From Dyadobacter sp. SG02 (lineage in GTDB: Bacteria; Bacteroidota; Bacteroidia; Cytophagales; Spirosomataceae): 64,000 nucleotides of DNA. Both the position numbers and the translations under genes were made by a program. Position 1 is the first letter of the stretch. Every line of letters begins with the position of its first letter. The stretch is taken from the NCBI RefSeq assembly GCF_900109045.1, contig NZ_FNYL01000013.1, positions 62,001 through 126,000 of the forward strand. Direction: 5' to 3'. This document shows, piece after piece, positions 1 to 9,755 of this stretch. The notes under the pieces were generated by a model that saw only the letters and a program-made list of their open reading frames with translations, made no database searches and had not been told where the DNA came from.

Positions 1-1
1 C

Positions 2-277
2 CTTACGCTACTCCTCGACACATTCCCGGCGCTCATCGAGCGCGTCAAGCCCGATTTTATCTTCTACCAGGCCGGCGTCGACATCCTCGCCACCGACAAG
101 CTCGGAAGGCTCTCTTGTACCATTGACGGCTGCCGCCAGCGCGATGAAATTGTACTTCAAACTGCCAGCAAGCTCGGTATCCCCGTCCAATGCAGTATGG
201 GCGGCGGCTACTCACCCCAGCTCAAAACGATCATCGACGCGCACGCGAATACCTATCGTGTGGCGGGGCAGTTGTGA
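2..277 (+). CDS. Histone deacetylase superfamily protein, C-terminal fragment
   Basis: The window opens inside a gene, and the last 91 codons are readable in frame to a TGA. The segment 'YQAGVDILATDKLG' followed by 'CSMGGGYS' is typical of the C-terminal half of the histone-deacetylase/acetoin-utilisation (AcuC-like, class IV) family. There the Asp of the AGVD segment helps hold the active-site metal and the GGGY loop closes the acyl pocket. The family removes acyl groups from lysine or from small amines; the substrate here is unknown. The start lies outside the window, so length and operon context cannot be judged. Family assignment is good, exact function is not. Confidence 0.8.
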   Translation, partial: LTLLLDTFPALIERVKPDFIFYQAGVDILATDKLGRLSCTIDGCRQRDEIVLQTASKLGIPVQCSMGGGYSPQLKTIIDAHANTYRVAGQL

Positions 278-700
278 TTTGTTTTAGCGGGTTTTCTTTA
301 TGTTTTTAAATTGTACAAAACAAATATTGTAATTCATGATCTATCCCGGGTAGAATTTGTGAGTTAACAATGTGCCTGGCATAAATCTCCTCATGTTATG
401 GCAAAAAAATGCCCCGGTTTGTGCGAAAAGTGCCTGTGAATTACTTCCTGACACGTGGCTCCGCCGGTGGCGGAAGAGGACCTGGATTTGCGGCTGCCTG
501 GTCGTGTTTGCACGGATGGGGCCTGTTTACCAAACGGCTGCATTACTGAGCAGGCGGGAAGAGTAAGCGCTTCATGGTTTGATCCGTATTTGTTAAGTTT
601 TTCTACTGAAAAACAAATAGTTATAGGGGTTTGAAATATTGAAAAAAGGGTTACATTCGATATTTAGAAGTAAAAATCGACCTATTCAATCCTCCTCTAT
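278..700. other. Intergenic stretch without a supported gene
   Basis: These 423 bases separate the deacetylase-like gene from the large protease gene. A 64-codon open frame starting with GTG at 372 has no recognisable domain, an odd Trp/Arg/Cys-rich composition and no neighbour on its strand, so it is not called. The last 100 bases are AT-rich and probably hold the protease promoter, but no exact TAnnTTTG element was found in them. Confidence 0.4.
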
Positions 701-3700
701 ATGCGTTTGTTGAAGTATCGCTGCGCTCTCGTAGTAGTACTACTGGTACAGCAGCTAACTAACGTTACGGCTCAAAATAAGAGGGATTACAACCTCTATC
801 TCAAAAGTGGTACAGTCACCCCGGTGCCGACGTTGGAACTTGCCCGAAATCGAACGAATAATACCCTTCGATACGCAGGTGGTGAAGAAACAAAATTTGT
901 AATAATCCAATTTTTTGGTATTCCGGAAAAACCCGCTGTCCAGCAGATGGAGAGCGTCGGAATTACCCTGCTCGATTACATTCCCGAGAACGCCTACACC
1001 GCCGTTGTCCACGGGGAGCCTGATCGCAACGTGCTGCAAGCTGCCGGGGCCAGGGCTGTTTTGGAGCTCGAACCGGCACAGAAGATCCAGCCTGCATTGC
1101 TGAGTCTTAACTTGCCCGCGCACGCGATCCGGGAAGCGGGAAAAGTCGATGTGCGGATCAGCTATGTCAAAACAATAGGGGCCGATAGCGTCGCGAAAGC
1201 GCTCGGTAACCGTCAGGTGCAGGTGCTTTCCAATGCTTTGGATACTTACCAGATCGTCGAGGCTCGGGTAGCCATCGAGGGACTGCTTGCCCTGGCCGGG
1301 TTGCCGTGGGTACAATATATAGAGGCAGTGCCGCCGCCGGAAGAACCGCTCAACGACAGGAGCCAGGCCGGAACGCGGGGGAGTGTACTGGCATCGGCCT
1401 TACCCGGTCAAAGACAGCTCAGCGGCGATGGGGTAGTGATCGGTATCGGCGATAGCGGGCTGTTGCAGGAACACATCGACCTGAGCACGAGGGTGATCAG
1501 CTCCAATGTCGAGAGCAGCTACTGGCACGGCGTGCATGTGGCCGGTGTAGCTGCGGGTGGAGGCATTCTGAACGAAAGATACAAGGGATATGCGCCAAAG
1601 GCCTCGTTGATCAAGCGCACCAATTCTGAAATCTGGAAACAAGCCTCCAATCTCGTGCGCGATTTCGGGATGGTCATCACCAACAACTCCTATGGTGGCA
1701 GCGTCTGCCCGGATTATGGCGTCTATTCCTTCGATTCCTACATTCTCGATCGTCAGGCCAGCGATCTGCCGAGCTTGCAGCATGTGTTTGCGGTAGGGAA
1801 TAGCGGGCTGGAAGGTCCCTGCCCGGGTGGTATTGCCGGTTTTGGCAATGTGATCGGAGGAAGTATTTCTTCGAAAAACGTGATTACCGCGGGGAATCTC
1901 AGTACCGCCGGTCTTATTAATCTCACTTCAAGTAAGGGACCCACTCAGGACGGGCGCATTAAACCGGAGATCATCGCTCCCGGGACCAACATCACCTCTA
2001 CTTACCCCGTGAATACCTACAAGGGTGCGTCGGGGACCAGTATGGCGGCGCCGGCGGTGGCTGGTGGACTGGCATTGCTATACCAGCGGTACAGACAACT
2101 GAATGACGGAAATAACCCGAAAAATTTGCTGATGAAGGCCCTGCTATGCAACGGGGCCACGGATAAGGGGCTGGCAGGGCCGGATTTTACCTATGGTTTC
2201 GGCGTCATGAACCTGCTGCGGTCGGTTTCGATGATGGAAAAAAGGCAGTATTTCAATGGTACGCTCGCCAATCAGGCCAGGAGCGGTTATGAAATCTCGG
2301 TACCTGAAAATACGGCGCTGGTTAAAATCATGCTGTACTGGAACGACCCCGCGCCCGCGGTGATTACCGGGAAGACGCTCGTCAATGACCTCGACCTGAA
2401 AGTGATCCGGATTGGTAACACCGAGATACAACCTATATTTCCCAGGGCAGCCACCCCGCTGACAGCGGCGGCACCGGGTATCGACAGCGTTAATAATGTA
2501 GAACAGATTGTGCTGGAAAGCCCTGCGGCGGGAACTTATGTCGTGAATGTGTGGGGCAAAAAGGTGCCCAGCGGCCCTCAGGAGTACTTTCTGGTGTACG
2601 ACATTATCGAAACGTCCGCCGTACTCACTTACCCAATCGGTGGAGAACATTTCACGAAGGGCGATGTGATCGACATTACGTGGGATAGTTATGGCAATAC
2701 AACGAGTACATTTTCAGTGGCTTATTCGCTCAACGACGGCGCTTCCTGGACCAATATCAATAACGCGGTAGCGGCAGGCACCAATCAGCTCAGCTGGACC
2801 GTACCGGATGCAACCACGACGACGGCCAAAATCCGCATTACCCAAAACAGTACCGGCGTCGTGAAAGAAAGCGCGGCGTTTGCGATCATGGGCATTCCGG
2901 TCATTTCGTTGTCTGCTAACCAATGCGAAAGTTACGCGGCTGTACAGTGGACGGCTGTGAGCGGGGCTACCGATTATGAGGTAATGCGCATGCAAGGCCA
3001 CGAAATGCGCCCGGTAGCCATTACTTCCGATTTGAAATACGTGCTCAGCGGGCTCTCCCGGGATTCTACCTATTACATTTCGGTGAGGGCACGGAAAAAC
3101 GGCATCGCCGGCCGCAGGGCATTGGCGATCAGCCGGAAGCCCGATTCGGGTACTTGCGAAGGCTTTATTTCAGACGGGGACGTGGGTGTCGATGCGATTA
3201 CTTCTCCCTCGGGCTCGGGGAGGTTGCTTACTTCCACCAGCCTCGGAGAATCCCAGTTTGTGAAGGTCCGGCTGAGAAATTTCGACGACCAGCCCGTGAC
3301 ACGATCGTTTCAGGTAGGGTATTCCGTCGGAAGCGGGGCTGTGCATTGGGAAACGGCGACCACGGACATTCCCGCCGGTAATTATCTGGATTACACTTTC
3401 GTACAGTCCCTCGATGTGCGCAATGCGGGCTCGTATCCGCTTACGGTGGTGGTGAAAATGGATGGCGACCAGGTAGCAGGCAACAACCAGAAGTCGGTGG
3501 TGATACGGCAACTCGCCAATGCGCCCGTGACGCTGCCCTTTGCGGACGACCTCGAATCATTGCAAAGTACGGAAGTGAATGCGCAGACGATGGGTATCGG
3601 CGGGACCGACCGGTATGATTTCTCACAGGAGCGCGATCTCGGCCGGGTGCGGACCGCTGTGGACCCCGGACTGGCTTATTCGGGAACCAAAGGCTTTACG

Positions 3701-6013
3701 GTGGATGCCAACAGCGGCAACAACTCGCAGTATCCGACTTACCTGGACGCCACTTATAACCTCGCGGCCTATCATGCCGACAGGGATGAAGTCCGCCTGT
3801 CGTTCCGCTACCGGCTCTATGCGTCGGTTTCTCCCGCGTGGCCGCTGCGCGTGTACATACGTGCAAAGGATACCGACCCGTGGATATCGGCATTGGAAAG
3901 CAGTACTGTTCCTTATTTTACCAAAAACAACAATTACTGGCTGATGTCGGTAGACGTAAGCGATTTGTTGAAGCGTAACGGGAAGGAATTCAGTACCAGT
4001 TTCCAGGTGCGGTGGGAACAAAGTTTCAGATACCCTGCCCAAACGGACGGTTCGACGATCGACGATATCCGTTTGTACACTACCACGAGCGACCTGGAAG
4101 TTGTCAGGGTAAATGCGCTGGCCGTCCCTTCCTGCGATGCTAACGGGTACCAGGAATATCATGTACTCATTAAAAACAACGGGGCCGAGGACTCTTACCG
4201 GGTGCCTTTCCAGGCGCTGATCAACGACGAGCTCGCGCATCAGGGCTACGTACCGGTCGTCCGTGCAGGGCGCGATACGCTTTTTACTTTCAATTTCTCT
4301 TCCACGCAATACCTTAACAGCGACCGGAATGTAAAGGTCGTGGTCAAAAAAGCATTTGATACTAACGCAGGTAACGACGCCGCCGCCACGCTTGCGAAGG
4401 CTGCACAGGTAATTTCCAGCTATCCGTACCTCGAAGACTTCGAAAACGGCCAGGGCGGATGGTACCTCACCGAATCGAATCCGCTCTGGACATTCGGGAC
4501 GCCGAACAACGGTAAGGTGACAGAGGCTGCAAGTGGTACCAATGCGTGGACGACCGCCCTCGGAGGTGCGCGTTCGGGCGAGACTATTTCTTATTTGTAT
4601 TCGCCCTGTTTTGCGATGAGCGGAATGGCGCAGCCGGCAATGAGTTTCAGCGCGTCGATCGACCTCGCGGCTTGCGCGGGCGGTGCGTGCGACTTTGCGT
4701 ATGTAGAGTATAATGTGAGCGGAAATACCTGGACGCGCCTGGGGACAGTGAATAGCGGGACCAACTGGTACAACTCCCAACAGGAAGGCATGGATGCGTG
4801 GAATGTGCAGGACTATACCCGCTGGCATGTGGCTACCGTGCCGATACCCAACCACTTCCCCGGCGGATATGTCCGGTTCCGTTTTGTGATCAAGAGCAAG
4901 TCTGCCGGACGGGCGGGGATCGCGATCGACGATATCCATATTTACGATTCGCAGGCGATGGTGTATGCGCTTTCGGATAATTCGGCGGCTTCCGCGGATG
5001 TGAACGGCAACGACTGGGTACAGTTTAAGCTGAACAACGCGCTGGTTGCGGCCATTAACCCGCACGGGCAGTCGCTGGGCCAGATTTCGGTGAAGGCTTT
5101 CCAGGACAACGGCGCCATGCGTATTGAGAAAAAGCAATACCTTTTGAGCAAGAGCTTCACTGTATCGTCGTCCGGGCCTGATTTTGCCCAGCCGGTGAGC
5201 GTGCGGCTTTATATTACGGACGAAGAATGCGAAAAGCTCATTGCCGCGCCGGCTAAGGTGGGTATCGTCAAGCCGGGTTCGGCGTATGAGCTGGCCATTA
5301 CCAAATATTCCGGCAGCAACGAGGATGGCGATTTGACGAATAACGGCAGTGTTGCCTGGACATATTATGCCAAAAACATCGTCAAAAAAGTGCCTTATGC
5401 CCAGGGTTATTATCTGGAATTTACGACGAAAAGTTTTTCAGAGTTCTGGTTTGCCAAAGACTTCCTCGGGTCAGGGACACCATTGCCTGTGAAATTGGTA
5501 AGCTTTTCGGCCACGCCGACCGAAAACAGTACACAGCTCCAATGGCGCACCGCCGAAGAAGAGAACGTGAGCCATTTTGAAATACAGCGAAGCGCCGACG
5601 CACGTACCTGGACGGCGTTGCCTGTGAATACCCCGGCAGTAGGAGAGGGCGGGCATAACTATGATGCTATCGATGAGTTACCATTGGCGGGCGTTGCCTA
5701 TTACCGGCTGAAAATGGTCGATTTGGACGAGACATATGCTTACAGCCAGATCGTTTCGGTCGATTTTGCTGGAAAAGGGGATTCCCCTGTCGTGCTTTTT
5801 CCTAACCCGGTTACCGATAAGCTCTACATTCGGAGCGGGAACAGGCGGTTTTCAAAAGTGCAGCTGCATTCGCTTGCGGGAACGCATTTGTATACTTCCG
5901 CTGAAAACCAGTCGGTAGTGGATGTGGCCAAATTGGCTTCCGGAATGCATTGGGTTACAATTCACTACGCGGACGGCTCCCGAAGCAGCCACAAAATTGT
6001 GATTGTGCATTGA
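701..6013 (+). CDS. Secreted S8 (subtilisin-like) serine protease with T9SS C-terminal sorting domain
   Basis: This is a 1770-residue exported protease. A signal peptide ends near residue 25 (..NVTAQ). The subtilisin triad is complete: Asp251 in GIGDSG, His276 in WHGVHVAG, Ser447 in SGTSMAAP; the oxyanion Asn is probably Asn367 in VGNSG. After the catalytic domain come a P-domain-like beta segment (about 520-640), a fibronectin-III-like module (about 730-800), CARDB-like and concanavalin-like beta modules, and a final domain of about 80 residues beginning FPNPVTDKL. The last is a typical T9SS type A sorting signal, so the protein is probably secreted across the outer membrane and anchored or released there. 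Most family members are far shorter; the extra length is adhesive-type beta modules. Substrate unknown. Confidence 0.93.
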   Translation: MRLLKYRCALVVVLLVQQLTNVTAQNKRDYNLYLKSGTVTPVPTLELARNRTNNTLRYAGGEETKFVIIQFFGIPEKPAVQQMESVGITLLDYIPENAYTAVVHGEPDRNVLQAAGARAVLELEPAQKIQPALLSLNLPAHAIREAGKVDVRISYVKTIGADSVAKALGNRQVQVLSNALDTYQIVEARVAIEGLLALAGLPWVQYIEAVPPPEEPLNDRSQAGTRGSVLASALPGQRQLSGDGVVIGIGDSGLLQEHIDLSTRVISSNVESSYWHGVHVAGVAAGGGILNERYKGYAPKASLIKRTNSEIWKQASNLVRDFGMVITNNSYGGSVCPDYGVYSFDSYILDRQASDLPSLQHVFAVGNSGLEGPCPGGIAGFGNVIGGSISSKNVITAGNLSTAGLINLTSSKGPTQDGRIKPEIIAPGTNITSTYPVNTYKGASGTSMAAPAVAGGLALLYQRYRQLNDGNNPKNLLMKALLCNGATDKGLAGPDFTYGFGVMNLLRSVSMMEKRQYFNGTLANQARSGYEISVPENTALVKIMLYWNDPAPAVITGKTLVNDLDLKVIRIGNTEIQPIFPRAATPLTAAAPGIDSVNNVEQIVLESPAAGTYVVNVWGKKVPSGPQEYFLVYDIIETSAVLTYPIGGEHFTKGDVIDITWDSYGNTTSTFSVAYSLNDGASWTNINNAVAAGTNQLSWTVPDATTTTAKIRITQNSTGVVKESAAFAIMGIPVISLSANQCESYAAVQWTAVSGATDYEVMRMQGHEMRPVAITSDLKYVLSGLSRDSTYYISVRARKNGIAGRRALAISRKPDSGTCEGFISDGDVGVDAITSPSGSGRLLTSTSLGESQFVKVRLRNFDDQPVTRSFQVGYSVGSGAVHWETATTDIPAGNYLDYTFVQSLDVRNAGSYPLTVVVKMDGDQVAGNNQKSVVIRQLANAPVTLPFADDLESLQSTEVNAQTMGIGGTDRYDFSQERDLGRVRTAVDPGLAYSGTKGFTVDANSGNNSQYPTYLDATYNLAAYHADRDEVRLSFRYRLYASVSPAWPLRVYIRAKDTDPWISALESSTVPYFTKNNNYWLMSVDVSDLLKRNGKEFSTSFQVRWEQSFRYPAQTDGSTIDDIRLYTTTSDLEVVRVNALAVPSCDANGYQEYHVLIKNNGAEDSYRVPFQALINDELAHQGYVPVVRAGRDTLFTFNFSSTQYLNSDRNVKVVVKKAFDTNAGNDAAATLAKAAQVISSYPYLEDFENGQGGWYLTESNPLWTFGTPNNGKVTEAASGTNAWTTALGGARSGETISYLYSPCFAMSGMAQPAMSFSASIDLAACAGGACDFAYVEYNVSGNTWTRLGTVNSGTNWYNSQQEGMDAWNVQDYTRWHVATVPIPNHFPGGYVRFRFVIKSKSAGRAGIAIDDIHIYDSQAMVYALSDNSAASADVNGNDWVQFKLNNALVAAINPHGQSLGQISVKAFQDNGAMRIEKKQYLLSKSFTVSSSGPDFAQPVSVRLYITDEECEKLIAAPAKVGIVKPGSAYELAITKYSGSNEDGDLTNNGSVAWTYYAKNIVKKVPYAQGYYLEFTTKSFSEFWFAKDFLGSGTPLPVKLVSFSATPTENSTQLQWRTAEEENVSHFEIQRSADARTWTALPVNTPAVGEGGHNYDAIDELPLAGVAYYRLKMVDLDETYAYSQIVSVDFAGKGDSPVVLFPNPVTDKLYIRSGNRRFSKVQLHSLAGTHLYTSAENQSVVDVAKLASGMHWVTIHYADGSRSSHKIVIVH

Positions 6014-6094
6014 TTTAAATAACTAAAAATGTGACGATCGGTTACCCGAGAACCGGGCTATGTGATTTATTTGTAAAAAAGACCACATCCCCGC

Positions 6095-7414
6095 ATGAAG
6101 CTCAAACTGTTACCAATCGTCGCATTATGCTTCGCCTTTTCCGCATCGGCCCAAAAAATCGATACGGCCGCTCTCGACCGGCTGTTCGACACGCTTTCCA
6201 TTCACCATAAATCGATGGCGAGCGTGCTGCTGAGCCATAACGGGAAGAAGTTATATGAAAGGGCGATCGGCTACGCGGTAGTCGACAGTACCCAAAGTGT
6301 GAAAGCCACACCGGCGACCCGTTACCGCATCGGCTCCATCACCAAGACTTTCACCGCGACGATGGTCATGCAGCTCGTGGAGGAAAAGAAGCTGGCGCTG
6401 GACACGCATTTGGATCAATTTTTCCCAAATATTCCCAATGCCGGGCAGATCACGATCGAAATGATGCTGCGCCACCGCGCGGGTATCCATAATTTTACCA
6501 ACGACGAGGCATTCTGGAAATTCCAGACCGAACCCCGCACGCGGGGGCAACTGTTGGCGGATTTCGAAAAATATAAATCCGATTTCGCACCCGGCGCGGA
6601 GGTCAGGTACAGCAATACCGGCTACGTTCTGCTCGGTTTTATCATCGAGGATGTTACCAAAAAATCTTACGAAAAGAACCTGCAAGAGCGAATAAGCAAT
6701 CGTATCGGGCTTACAAACACGCGTTTCGGAGGGATGATGGACCCGTCGAAAGGCGACGCGTATTCTTATACCTACACTTCACGATGGGAAAAGCGGGATG
6801 AGGCGCATTGGAGCCAGCTGCTCGGTGCCGGGGCAACCGTTTCGACGCCAGCGGATGTGACGGCCTTTATCCATGCGCTATTTAACGGCCGGCTGGTATC
6901 CCCGGAAAGCCTGCGCAGAATGACCGGGATCGTCGATACGTTCGGTATCGGGCTTGTGTCGACACCATTTTACGAGCGAAAAGGTTTTGGCCACACCGGC
7001 GGAATCGACGGCTTTCATACCGCGACCGCGTACTTTCCCGGCGACAGTCTGACGGCTACCGTCTTTTGCAATGGCGTGGATTACCCGATGAACGATCTCT
7101 TCGTTGCGCTCCTCAGCGCGTACTATCAGTTTCCCGTTGCCATCCCCGATTTCAATGCACCGCCGCTGACGGCCTCGGAGGTGGAACCGTACATCGGTGC
7201 CTATTCGAACGGGCAGATCCCGATGAAAGTGACGATCAGTTATGCCAACAACAAATTGTATTTTCAACCGGCGGAGCAACCGGTTTACCAGCTGACGCGC
7301 GTTAAAAAAGACGTCTTTAAACTCGATGCGGTGCGGTTGGTAATCGAATTCAACCCGAAATCGAATGCGTTCACGGCTACGCAGGATGGAGAGGCTTATC
7401 TGTTTACTAAGTAA
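6095..7414 (+). CDS. Serine hydrolase of the beta-lactamase / class C penicillin-binding family
   Basis: The 439-residue product starts with a signal peptide ending ..FSASAQ, so it is probably periplasmic. It carries the three signatures of the serine beta-lactamase/DD-peptidase fold: S81-I-T-K84, Y172-S-N174 and H300-T-G-G. A lipocalin-like C-terminal segment of about 90 residues follows, as in many Bacteroidota 'beta-lactamase family' esterases and D-aminopeptidases. Such proteins are more often peptidases or esterases than true antibiotic-resistance enzymes. It lies 81 bases after the protease gene, with its own probable promoter in the gap. True substrate unknown. Confidence 0.88.
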   Translation: MKLKLLPIVALCFAFSASAQKIDTAALDRLFDTLSIHHKSMASVLLSHNGKKLYERAIGYAVVDSTQSVKATPATRYRIGSITKTFTATMVMQLVEEKKLALDTHLDQFFPNIPNAGQITIEMMLRHRAGIHNFTNDEAFWKFQTEPRTRGQLLADFEKYKSDFAPGAEVRYSNTGYVLLGFIIEDVTKKSYEKNLQERISNRIGLTNTRFGGMMDPSKGDAYSYTYTSRWEKRDEAHWSQLLGAGATVSTPADVTAFIHALFNGRLVSPESLRRMTGIVDTFGIGLVSTPFYERKGFGHTGGIDGFHTATAYFPGDSLTATVFCNGVDYPMNDLFVALLSAYYQFPVAIPDFNAPPLTASEVEPYIGAYSNGQIPMKVTISYANNKLYFQPAEQPVYQLTRVKKDVFKLDAVRLVIEFNPKSNAFTATQDGEAYLFTK

Positions 7415-7509
7415 TTGGTGTTTGGGTATTTGAAATTTAGTATGTTAGCGGTTGCCAACTGACACATCGTTCGTGTAAACCCCTTTGCTGTCAAATACTT
7501 ATCTATCCT

Positions 7510-8787
7510 ATGTCTTCAACCAGCGAAACCACCAAAAAGGCGCTCCACGCCATGAGCGCCCTGCAAGATCTTGAACAGTTACTGGACGACATTAAAAATA
7601 AACCGTTAAGTAAGTCGCTACCGGAAGCTTTGCCCTCTGAAATACCCGTTTCGGTGGACGGTATCCGAAAGCGCCTGGCATACCTGCTGGAAAAAACAGA
7701 CCATGATTTCCCTTTTCTGAGCGGAAAACAGCCTTTTTCGGATGTTTCAAGATTGGAAGGGAATATTGAAAATTACATCGGGATGTCGATGGTGCCTACG
7801 GGTATCGTCGGGCCGGTTTCGGTGTTGGGTTCGATGGCGAAAGGGGACTTTTATGTTCCTATGGCGACGAGCGAGGGAAGTCTGGTGGCATCGTACAACC
7901 GCGGGGCGCGGGCATGTTATATGGCCGGGGGCGCAACTTCGGTATGCCTGATCGACGGCGTACAGCGGTCACCGGTTTTTAAATTCGACAACCTGGGCAA
8001 CCTGGGTACTTTTCTGGTCTGGATTTTGGGCCAGCTCGAAGAATTCCGCCGCATTACCGAATCGGCCAGCCGCTATGCGAAGCTGATCGATATGAAATCC
8101 AATGTAGAAGGTAACCACCTCATTCTCACATTCGAATACCACACAGGCGACGCTTCCGGGCAGAATATGGTCACGATCTGTACGGACGCTATTTGTCAAT
8201 ACATTATCCGGAACGCGCCGGTACAGCCGAGATTCTGGTTTATCGAGAGCAATTTTTCGGGTGATAAAAAGGCTACTTCGCAGTCATTTGCGAATGTAAG
8301 AGGCAAGAAGATTACCGCCGAAATTACCCTTCCTCAAAAAATCGTGACCGACGTGCTGAAAACAACGCCCGTAGCAATGGCGGAATACTGGCGCTCGTCG
8401 ACGATCGGGACGATACAGAGCGGCTCCATAGGCGCCCAGGGGCATTATGCGAACGGCCTGACCGCGCTGTTTATCGCTACCGGCCAGGATGTGGCCTGCG
8501 TTTCGGAGGCTTCGGTAGGCATTACCCGCATGGAACTGACGGATGACGGCGACTTGTACGTGTCGGTGACGCTGCCCAACCTCATCGTCGGCACAGTCGG
8601 CGGCGGTACTTCGCTACCCACCCAGAAAGAGTGCCTGGAACTGCTCGGTTGCTATGGCGCGGGCAAAACCCGGAAGTTTGCCGAAATATGCGGCGCATTG
8701 GTGCTGGCAGGCGAAATCTCCATTGCGGCTGCGCTTTCGGCGGGCCGGTTTACGGCAGCACACCAGAAATTCGGCCGGAAAAAATGA
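7510..8787 (+). CDS. Hydroxymethylglutaryl-CoA reductase
   Basis: The 425-residue enzyme is expected to reduce HMG-CoA to mevalonate, the committed step of the mevalonate isoprenoid route. Family motifs are present in order: ENYIG (CoA site), ATSEG with catalytic Glu122, the DKK motif (Asp252-Lys253-Lys254), GQD with Asp327, and a C-terminal His418 followed by a Gly-Arg-Lys tail. The arrangement fits the class I (NADPH-type) group better than the class II mvaA type, but this is judged by eye. There is no membrane segment, so it is cytosolic. It is the first gene of a tight operon and its stop overlaps the next start as ATGA. No other mevalonate-pathway gene is in the window. Confidence 0.92.
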   Translation: MSSTSETTKKALHAMSALQDLEQLLDDIKNKPLSKSLPEALPSEIPVSVDGIRKRLAYLLEKTDHDFPFLSGKQPFSDVSRLEGNIENYIGMSMVPTGIVGPVSVLGSMAKGDFYVPMATSEGSLVASYNRGARACYMAGGATSVCLIDGVQRSPVFKFDNLGNLGTFLVWILGQLEEFRRITESASRYAKLIDMKSNVEGNHLILTFEYHTGDASGQNMVTICTDAICQYIIRNAPVQPRFWFIESNFSGDKKATSQSFANVRGKKITAEITLPQKIVTDVLKTTPVAMAEYWRSSTIGTIQSGSIGAQGHYANGLTALFIATGQDVACVSEASVGITRMELTDDGDLYVSVTLPNLIVGTVGGGTSLPTQKECLELLGCYGAGKTRKFAEICGALVLAGEISIAAALSAGRFTAAHQKFGRKK

Positions 8788-9755
8788 AGCTACCGGCCCA
8801 GGGAAATGCATTCAGCAATGCCGCGGAGAACAGCGCACCGTTTTTCCGCCGGTTTTATATTTATCAAAAGGAGCGGTTTCCCTTGCTGGGCCACGGCTTG
8901 CTCGTGGCTGCATTCAGCTTTTCGGCCATTTCGTATTCACGGATATGCCGGGGTGCAGAAGGGTTTGTGGATTTGAAAACATTTGCGGTCGGGGTTTTTA
9001 CGACGATATCCCTTTTTCTGCTGGTCAGGATATTCGACGAGTTCAAAGACGCGGAAGACGATGCCCGGTTCCGGCAGGAACTGCCCGTTCCGCGTGGGCT
9101 TGTTACCTACCATGAACTAGCCTGGATCGGCATTGTGGTAGTCATCGCGCAGATTGCGGTGAACCTGGTTTTCTTTCCTGAAATGCTTTTGATTTACGGC
9201 GTGGTCGTCGCGTACCTCACACTCATGGGCAAGGAGTTTTTCGTGGCCGATTGGCTCAAAAGGCACCAGTTCTGGTATGTGACTTCGCATATGTTCATCA
9301 TTCCGCTGATCGACATTTACGCCAGCGGCCTCGACTGGCTTATCGCGGGCGTACACGCACCCGAGGGTCTGTTTTTCTTTTTTGCAGTATCCTATATGAA
9401 TGGCATTGTGCTCGAAGTGGGCCGGAAGATCCGCGCCCCCGAAAAGGAATCGGAAGGGGTACTCACGTACACCTCGATGCTCGGCGCGCCTACGGCCATA
9501 GGGTTGTGGCTTGCCGTGCTGGCGGTAACGCTGTCGCTCAGCGTGGCAGCGTCGGTATTTGCAGGTTATGGCCATGCGGTGTTGACGATCCTCGGCGTTG
9601 TGTTCCTGATATGCGCACTGCCGGCGGTGTTATTTTTAAGGAATAGAACCCCCAAACTTTCAAAAATGGTCGAATACGGATCGGCACTCTGGACGATCGC
9701 CATGTACCTGACGCTCGGCGCGGGGCCGATGATCTCAAAATTGCTGTTCCATTGA
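8784..9755 (+). CDS. UbiA-family prenyltransferase, membrane
   Basis: The start chosen is the ATG overlapping the HMG-CoA reductase stop (ATGA), giving 323 residues; a longer in-frame version would run back into the reductase gene. The protein is strongly hydrophobic with about eight or nine predicted membrane spans. An acidic cluster DEFKDAEDD after the second span, followed by LPVPRG, corresponds to the first Asp-rich Mg2+-prenyl-diphosphate motif of UbiA enzymes. These enzymes attach a polyprenyl or phytyl chain to an aromatic or glycerol-phosphate acceptor. A second classical DxxxD motif is not obvious, so the acceptor and even activity are uncertain. Coupling to HMG-CoA reductase supports an isoprenoid role. 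Confidence 0.8.
   Translation: MKLPAQGNAFSNAAENSAPFFRRFYIYQKERFPLLGHGLLVAAFSFSAISYSRICRGAEGFVDLKTFAVGVFTTISLFLLVRIFDEFKDAEDDARFRQELPVPRGLVTYHELAWIGIVVVIAQIAVNLVFFPEMLLIYGVVVAYLTLMGKEFFVADWLKRHQFWYVTSHMFIIPLIDIYASGLDWLIAGVHAPEGLFFFFAVSYMNGIVLEVGRKIRAPEKESEGVLTYTSMLGAPTAIGLWLAVLAVTLSLSVAASVFAGYGHAVLTILGVVFLICALPAVLFLRNRTPKLSKMVEYGSALWTIAMYLTLGAGPMISKLLFH

Noticed and set aside
372..566. 64-codon open frame with GTG start
   Set aside because: No domain, odd composition and no context; it is in a non-coding gap.
3623..5137. 504-codon open frame on the minus strand inside the protease gene
   Set aside because: Shadow of the plus-strand gene in GC-rich DNA; no recognisable domain.
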